From Henricia sp. BOLD:AAB3569 (taxonomy: Eukaryota > Echinodermata > Asteroidea > Spinulosida > Echinasteridae): a DNA stretch of 64,000 nucleotides. Both the position numbers and the translations under genes were made by a program. The notes under the pieces are model-generated. The model was not told the DNA's origin, made no database searches, and worked only from the letters and a program-made list of their open reading frames with translations. Where the stretch lies: assembly GCA_037783545.1 (NCBI GenBank), contig JBBELK010000011.1, forward strand, positions 248,001 through 312,000. The letters run 5' to 3'. Positions 58,640 to 64,000 of the stretch are shown here, piece by piece (position 1 is the stretch's first letter; the number at the start of each line of letters is the position of its first letter).

Positions 58640-58935
58640 GTGGGCTGGTGCGTCGTACTTGACACCTGTTTAATTTTACAGGTCGTGAGTTCAAATCCAG
58701 GCCGCGCCATGGTGCGTGTGCCCATGGGCAAGTCACTTTGCCATGAATTGCCTCTCTCCACCCAGGAGCAACTGGGTACCTATGAGGGCAGTGAATGTGC
58801 AGTCAAAGGTTCTTTGTGTGTGTGTGTTTGCTTAGCTGTTGAGTGCCTAACGGGGCAGCCGTTAAATTAAGGAATGTTATAAAAGCCCACTGACCAGGGA
58901 TAACAATGCTAAACAGCATGATATGTGGGACATGT
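58640..58935 (+). mobile_element. Second SINE family (S2), tRNA-like head with conserved central motif
   Basis: B-box-like GAGTTCAAATCC is followed by TGCCCATGGGCAAGTCACTT and CTCTCTCCACCCAGGAGCAA, then GGGTACCTATGAGGG. As I recall, this kind of central domain is widespread in SINEs of aquatic invertebrates. The head is degenerate and there is no clear tail. Confidence 0.65.
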
Positions 58936-59559
58936 GTACTGTATAAATGTACACATTATCTCATTGCTCATTATAACAAACACATGATGTTCATTCCAGT
59001 GACTATCCTCGCACCAACAAGATTTCGTTGAAAATGAAAAAAAAAAAATTGGTTTCAAAAAGGAAAATGGAATAGATTCCACTGACTTGCTTTAAAGGCC
59101 ATTGTTTCATTTGCAATGACCCAATTTTTATTTTTCATGAGTTGACAAGAAAAACCTTACTCAAAGTGTTGATAGCAATGGTAACAAACACCACATGAAT
59201 TTATTTCCGTCTAAAATGGTATTTCATGTTAGAAATTTACAACCGAAGGTTGGTTTCTAAAAAAGTCCCGCGCTTTTTTACCATTCACTTGTACACAAAA
59301 TCCATATATAAGTTTTCAAGGTTTTCTGAAGCACTGATGCATCTATGTAGCTAAAACAAATTCAGGCTAGTTTACCAACATTCTTCCTTAGATATTTTAC
59401 ACTCTTATTCCACGAATCTGCAAAAGGTTGTATCTTGCGAATGACACAGAGGGACTTTTATTTGTGGGGTCATTTTCTCTGACCACTTTTTTCTTAGTTT
59501 GAAATCCAGAGATATTTTTTTGAGAAAATTAACTGCCATGCCCTTCCTAAAATTGAATT

Positions 59560-59911
59560 TATTATTATTATTATTATTATTTCTTTCTGGTATTCGTACC
59601 AAGGATTCCTCAATAGTGCTCATTGCACTGTCACTCGTAAGCGTGAGGAAACCCATGAAGAATTAGAATTAGATATGGCCAGAGACACCGGGGAATCCCC
59701 TTGCTCTTCACGAAAGAATGCTCTGGGATCTTTAGAGTGCGTTACCTAACACACTGGACCAACGGCTTTACATCCCTTCCGAAGGATGGAGCAAGTGTGG
59801 TTGAGTGCCTTGCCCAAGGGCACAGGTACCGCAGCCGGATTCGAACCCGCAACCCCAAGTTTTCACCCATGATTGCGAGTTGATGGCCCTAACCACTCGG
59901 CCACGGTACCC
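59560..59911 (-). mobile_element. tRNA-derived SINE, family S1 copy 4
   Basis: Reverse-strand full copy, with an ATTATTATT tail at 59560 and head CGGCCACGGTACCC at the high end. The body is nearly identical to the copy at 46072. Confidence 0.9.
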
Positions 59912-60311
59912 TCATTTAATTGAGGGTCAGGAACTGATTTTTCTCGAAAATGAGTCTGGATGTCAAGATTTCCTTAGATAGGAGTTTGAGTAGATTCTCT
60001 GCTAACTAATTTGTAAATAACTTGGACAAAGTTTGCGCTGCCTGTACTGTATACAATGTTTGCCTTAAAGTATACAATAATTGATTGCAAGATTTTATCT
60101 TTTAACAAGCATGGTTTGGGTTATTAATGATTGTTAAAATTGGTGTTGCGTTCATCAGGATCTATTTAATTTAAAGGAAGGGACAGCACTTGCAAAGGGT
60201 TGCTTAATTATATACGCTTCATGTAAGTCGTTATCTTGCAGTTTGGCGCTCGGACTTAAAAGGGCGTGAGTCAGGACACAACAGATTTTTACATTCTTCA
60301 CTGTGTATGGG

Positions 60312-60555
60312 AGTCGGGGAAACAAGGCATCAATATTGACGTCATCCATGCAATCATTGCATGGTTGACGTCATCATCCCTTTCAACATTTCTAATATGG
60401 TGCAGCACATAGTTGCAGAGTTTATCATCAAAATGAATTGGGTTGCCGACGTTGAAAACAAGATTCTCTGATTCTCATGAAGGTTTGCACCGGGCAATAC
60501 ATCGGTAATATTTTGATTAAATTCGTCAAACAAGTGTTGTTCCTAATTCCTTTAA
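60312..60555 (-). repeat. Dispersed repeat V copy 2, with the same double CRE palindrome
   Basis: Reverse-strand relative of 42640-42866. TGACGTCA lies at 60337-60344 and 60366-60373 around CCATGCAATCATTGCATGG. Confidence 0.85.
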
Positions 60556-61089
60556 TTTCAAGGACCATTTTTACTTTGAAGTTGTTGTAATTCAGTTGTG
60601 AATCAAAATTCAAAATAATTTACCAAATATTTTGGGTAATTCTCTGATGATCTTTTGTGGTTGTTCTAAAATACTAATAAATGTTAAGAATTGTGCAGTG
60701 AATATTGCCTTAGCTTTGTGTATGTTTTGTCCTTTTGCAGTGACGAGAGGGGTGGTGTGTGGTCGGGGCGATGTGTTGAGAGGGTATGAAAACATACCAC
60801 TACGCCCTCTATTTTATCCTCGATTTAATTCAGAATAGAGGGCGGTGTACGGACGGGTGTACCCCCAACTTAACACCCCGAATAGAGTCTAGTTTTCACT
60901 CGCATATTTCTCCAAAGGGTATATTCTGGAAATGGTCAGAACTCTACTCTCACTATTAAGGGGGAAAGATAACGAGAAAGCTGTTCTCTACAAACCAGCT
61001 TACTAGAACAACTCATTACTTCCGTTTGGTTTGGTTTAACATTCAGTACTGTGTATTTCATTTTGATAGTATGGAAATAAATGCGAATT

Positions 61090-61172
61090 TGAATCGAAAC
61101 TGAAGCAAGATTTGAACCAAGGACCTTCTGATTGAACGTCGAGATCTCTTCCAACCAGACCACGAAGCTTGT
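61090..61172 (-). pseudogene. tRNA-like remnant
   Basis: On the minus strand, CGTGGTCTGGTTGGAAGAG (A-box-like) and CTTGGTTCAAATCTTGC (B-box-like) are correctly spaced. The stems are poor. It is probably the head of an old SINE. Confidence 0.45.
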
Positions 61173-64000
61173 GCAAACTCCCCGTTTTTCTCCAGGCTAC
61201 GACGTAAACAAATGAATCCGCCGACACGTACAACCATAGACATTCGACTTTGCGTGATGCGCACCATGCGCGAAAACGCCAAATCTTCAGAAAATGTGGA
61301 ACTCGTGGGACATCAAATCTCGACTTATGCAAAAGAAAACCCAACTTGAATCTTGTCTACAAAGTACAATCTACATTATTTTAATCATCAGTTGAAACCA
61401 TTGATCAGCTATGGCTTGACCATGTCTGACTAATGGTCAAATCTTTGACAGCGTTTAATATAAAACACGTTTCTGATTATGGCCGCGAAAACCCGCCCCA
61501 GCTCCCTTCCAACAGTTGGCTGACGTCATCATGACGTCAACATATCTCTCCCTGTCTCTGGTAATGATGGACAACTCGCCTTGGGATGTAATTACGTCTT
61601 TTGTCCCAAGGTGTGAGCTACGACAATTTGACAATCATTCAGGGAGCTGTCCCGTAACTGTGTTTCATTGTTTGCCTCTTACCGTTCAAGTCTGCTTATT
61701 ACTGGCGGACAAAGGCCTGGCGAGATTACACGGCCACTCCGCTGTGTCCAGATCACAGCCTTGCGGTAAATTACTTCTTTTTATTTCATGACTCAATCCT
61801 CTGGTTTTGTTGCTCAGTCTTTTGCACAGGTGAGCGTACTTGTGGCTGTCATTGTGCCCCTGTCAACGCCACTGTCATTTGATTCCCTCCCCCCACAACA
61901 ACGCATTTGAGAACAATGTATATCGTTAATTACCAGTTTATACATTTGCTGAAGCCATTAGACTCTCAAATGAGATATACTTAAACAAATATGTGACGAT
62001 CAAGTTTTCGCTGTGAAATAAGTGGAATGTAAGCGATCGCATGGACTGAGGGGCAGTCTAGGCAAAACATTATCTTTCTATACCAAGATGGCGGACGCGT
62101 TGCTTTAATTCACGTATAGACATTTTACAGGGGTCAGTGGAAGTTTGCATCGAACAGGCGTTCATTTTAAAACCTTGCCGTCTCACAAGGTTATCTAAAA
62201 TTAATTGCGCCTAAATTATAATGCTTTCTACTGCCATGTTTGTTATTTGCCCAGTGCACCACACACGCACAATCACTGCACTGAACTTTTCCCCCAGATT
62301 CGAGTTATTTGCACTTGCCATTCAATTCGAATCCGCATGTTTGGTATTAAGCGGCAACAAAAGATGAGACCTTGGCACGGTGTGTATTACCGCGCTAAGT
62401 TATAAACGGAGTCAAAAGTTTCCCTTTTAGACTCCGGTGTGACCTACATATCACACAGGATTGAAAACTCACTGAGCTGTGGAAACTAGATCAAGCGTAG
62501 TTTGGTCTGGGAAATAAATCCATCCATGTTCTTCCCTGTCGTTCTGCACAGACTGCGCGCACTGGTTTCTCGTCCCTGTGTGTTTGAAAATGATGAAATG
62601 TCATTTTCGCAGAATTGATTGAATAAATCATATAATATTTTACAGGGTTCTGAGTGCAGTTTACATTTTAACAGCATTGTAAATATAGCACAGCCTTCAT
62701 CCGCAAGATTCTGAGCATGCGTAGACTGAGAGGCTGAGATTAGCTGAACAATATCCTTGCGCAGTGGTCACTCTTAGCATAGCAAATTCCCATTGTTGAG
62801 AAAGTAGTAGCGAAGTAGCCTCCCCAAGGACACAAGTACACGAACCGCCGTGGAGCGGACTTGCACTGCCGCATTCCAATTTGAGTTCGGCGCATAAACT
62901 GTATTGCGAAGCCATCACTTTTTCGAAGCTGAAAACTGTCGATTACATTTTTGTTAGCGATGTCAGATAGATTTTTGTAAAAATGGAGGAAACGGCAACT
63001 CACGCACCACAATCTAGAAATGGAACCAAGGCCAGATTTGCCCAAACGTCACGTCACAATGGGCCGACTCGACGTGTTTGAATGCTTCGAAAAGTACGTT
63101 CACGCGCCGGCAATTCCGGGGGAACTCAGTTGTCGAAAAGAAAGGCGAAAACGGGCCAAGTTTGTTGATCTTCTGTAGGATTTCTCTCCAAACTAGGCCA
63201 AACGATCAAGTCTACCATTGTGTCCAGCTTGTAGGCAGTTGTTTGGTGGGAACAAAGCCCGTGGAAATGACAAGTACGGTTCGCTCCCGACCGCAGCCCC
63301 GCGGGGCATTGGCGAGAGAACAAGCCGGCTTGCATGGTTCCTGGGCTGAGCTGTGCTACGCACCAAGCTCAATACCGCCCAATGGATCAGGTATTCTGCT
63401 GCGGGTTTTCCTGAAATGAATCTTACAATCAGTGACCTTCCCCAAGAAACTAGTTCAAGGATACGATGGGGGTTGGACTCATCTTGCACGTCTTGTGCTT
63501 CAATAATGGGTTAAGCCGGGGAAAGAGGCCCCTTGCGCAGCCCAAACAATACGCAAGCAGGTCCCACGAACGTCGGCCGCCCCGAAGCGATTGCTGTAAG
63601 CTCTTCCCCTCGTCTCCCCCTCGTCTCTCGTAAGATACGGGAATGTTTTCAGAAGTGAAATCAACTTGGCCGGCCCAATCGACTAACACTTGATACTTTA
63701 TCAAGCTTTTTGGTTTGCAGTTCAAGAAAAGAGGGTCCGAGTGATTCTGAGACTTTAGCTCGTACACTCATAGGCCTACATGCGAACAGCGTGCCCTGTT
63801 TGTTATCAAGGACAAACACATGTGTCTGACGTAATAGCTGGTTCAGCCAATCATCTGCTTTGCCGTTTTGACCAAAGCTGATCATTGGTTAAATTCACGA
63901 AAACGTTATAAACATGTTTCAAACATATGGTCGCAAAAACTCGCCTCCGTTTCCGTTACGAACTATACACGCCCAGTCACAGTCGCAGTGCCACACCCTC
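61173..64000. other. CpG-richer stretch without a recognised gene
   Basis: GC and CpG content increase after about 62800. Several open frames of 60-110 codons overlap on both strands and none resembles a family I know. A first exon of a gene beyond the window end is possible but unsupported. Confidence 0.4.

Noticed and set aside
61516-63767. Possible first exons of a further gene
   Set aside because: Several open frames overlap on both strands and none shows a recognisable domain or a convincing donor.

Overview
The window looks like nuclear DNA of a marine deuterostome, most likely an echinoderm and perhaps a sea star. Genes have many short exons with GT-AG introns, about four fifths of the sequence is non-coding, and small repeats are everywhere. 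The katanin protein, compared from memory, is closest to sea-urchin katanin p60. The species call is inference. || Three host genes are readable. (1) An aryl hydrocarbon receptor homologue on the minus strand (34767-36042): only the first two coding exons (basic region and helix-loop-helix) are recognised. (2) RWDD1 on the plus strand, seven coding exons (39369-43265), complete at 230 codons. (3) A katanin p60 (KATNA1/KATNAL1-type) microtubule-severing ATPase on the plus strand (49483-58134), complete at 511 codons per isoform. AHR and RWDD1 diverge head to head about 3.3 kb apart; RWDD1 and katanin follow in tandem. Nothing suggests that the three work in one pathway. || The katanin gene has two striking features. 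Two equal-length, phase-0 exons (51902-52060 and 52107-52265) both encode Walker A plus pore loop 1. They are only 46 bases apart, so they look mutually exclusive, and they differ at the pore aromatic (Trp or Tyr). Before the sensor-1 exon lies an array of 14 copies of a 127/129-base unit (53880-55745). Each unit carries a copy of that exon's 3' splice site and first part, followed by a stop. || Positions 1-34766 hold no gene I recognise and may be partly AHR intron. They are full of small inverted-repeat DNA elements (MITE-like), foldbacks and tRNA-derived SINEs, as are the other spacers. Two hAT-like elements with 8-bp target duplications sit in katanin introns, and a perfect 122-bp palindrome lies at 45755-45876. 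|| The most unusual window-wide signal is the octamer type TA-N4-TA with a palindromic core (TACATGTA, TACCGGTA, TAGGCCTA), often chained in register with shared TAs. At five places, related repeat copies differ by exactly such a 6-base gain at a TA. This suggests that the octamers are micro-insertions, possibly excision footprints of TA-targeting transposons.
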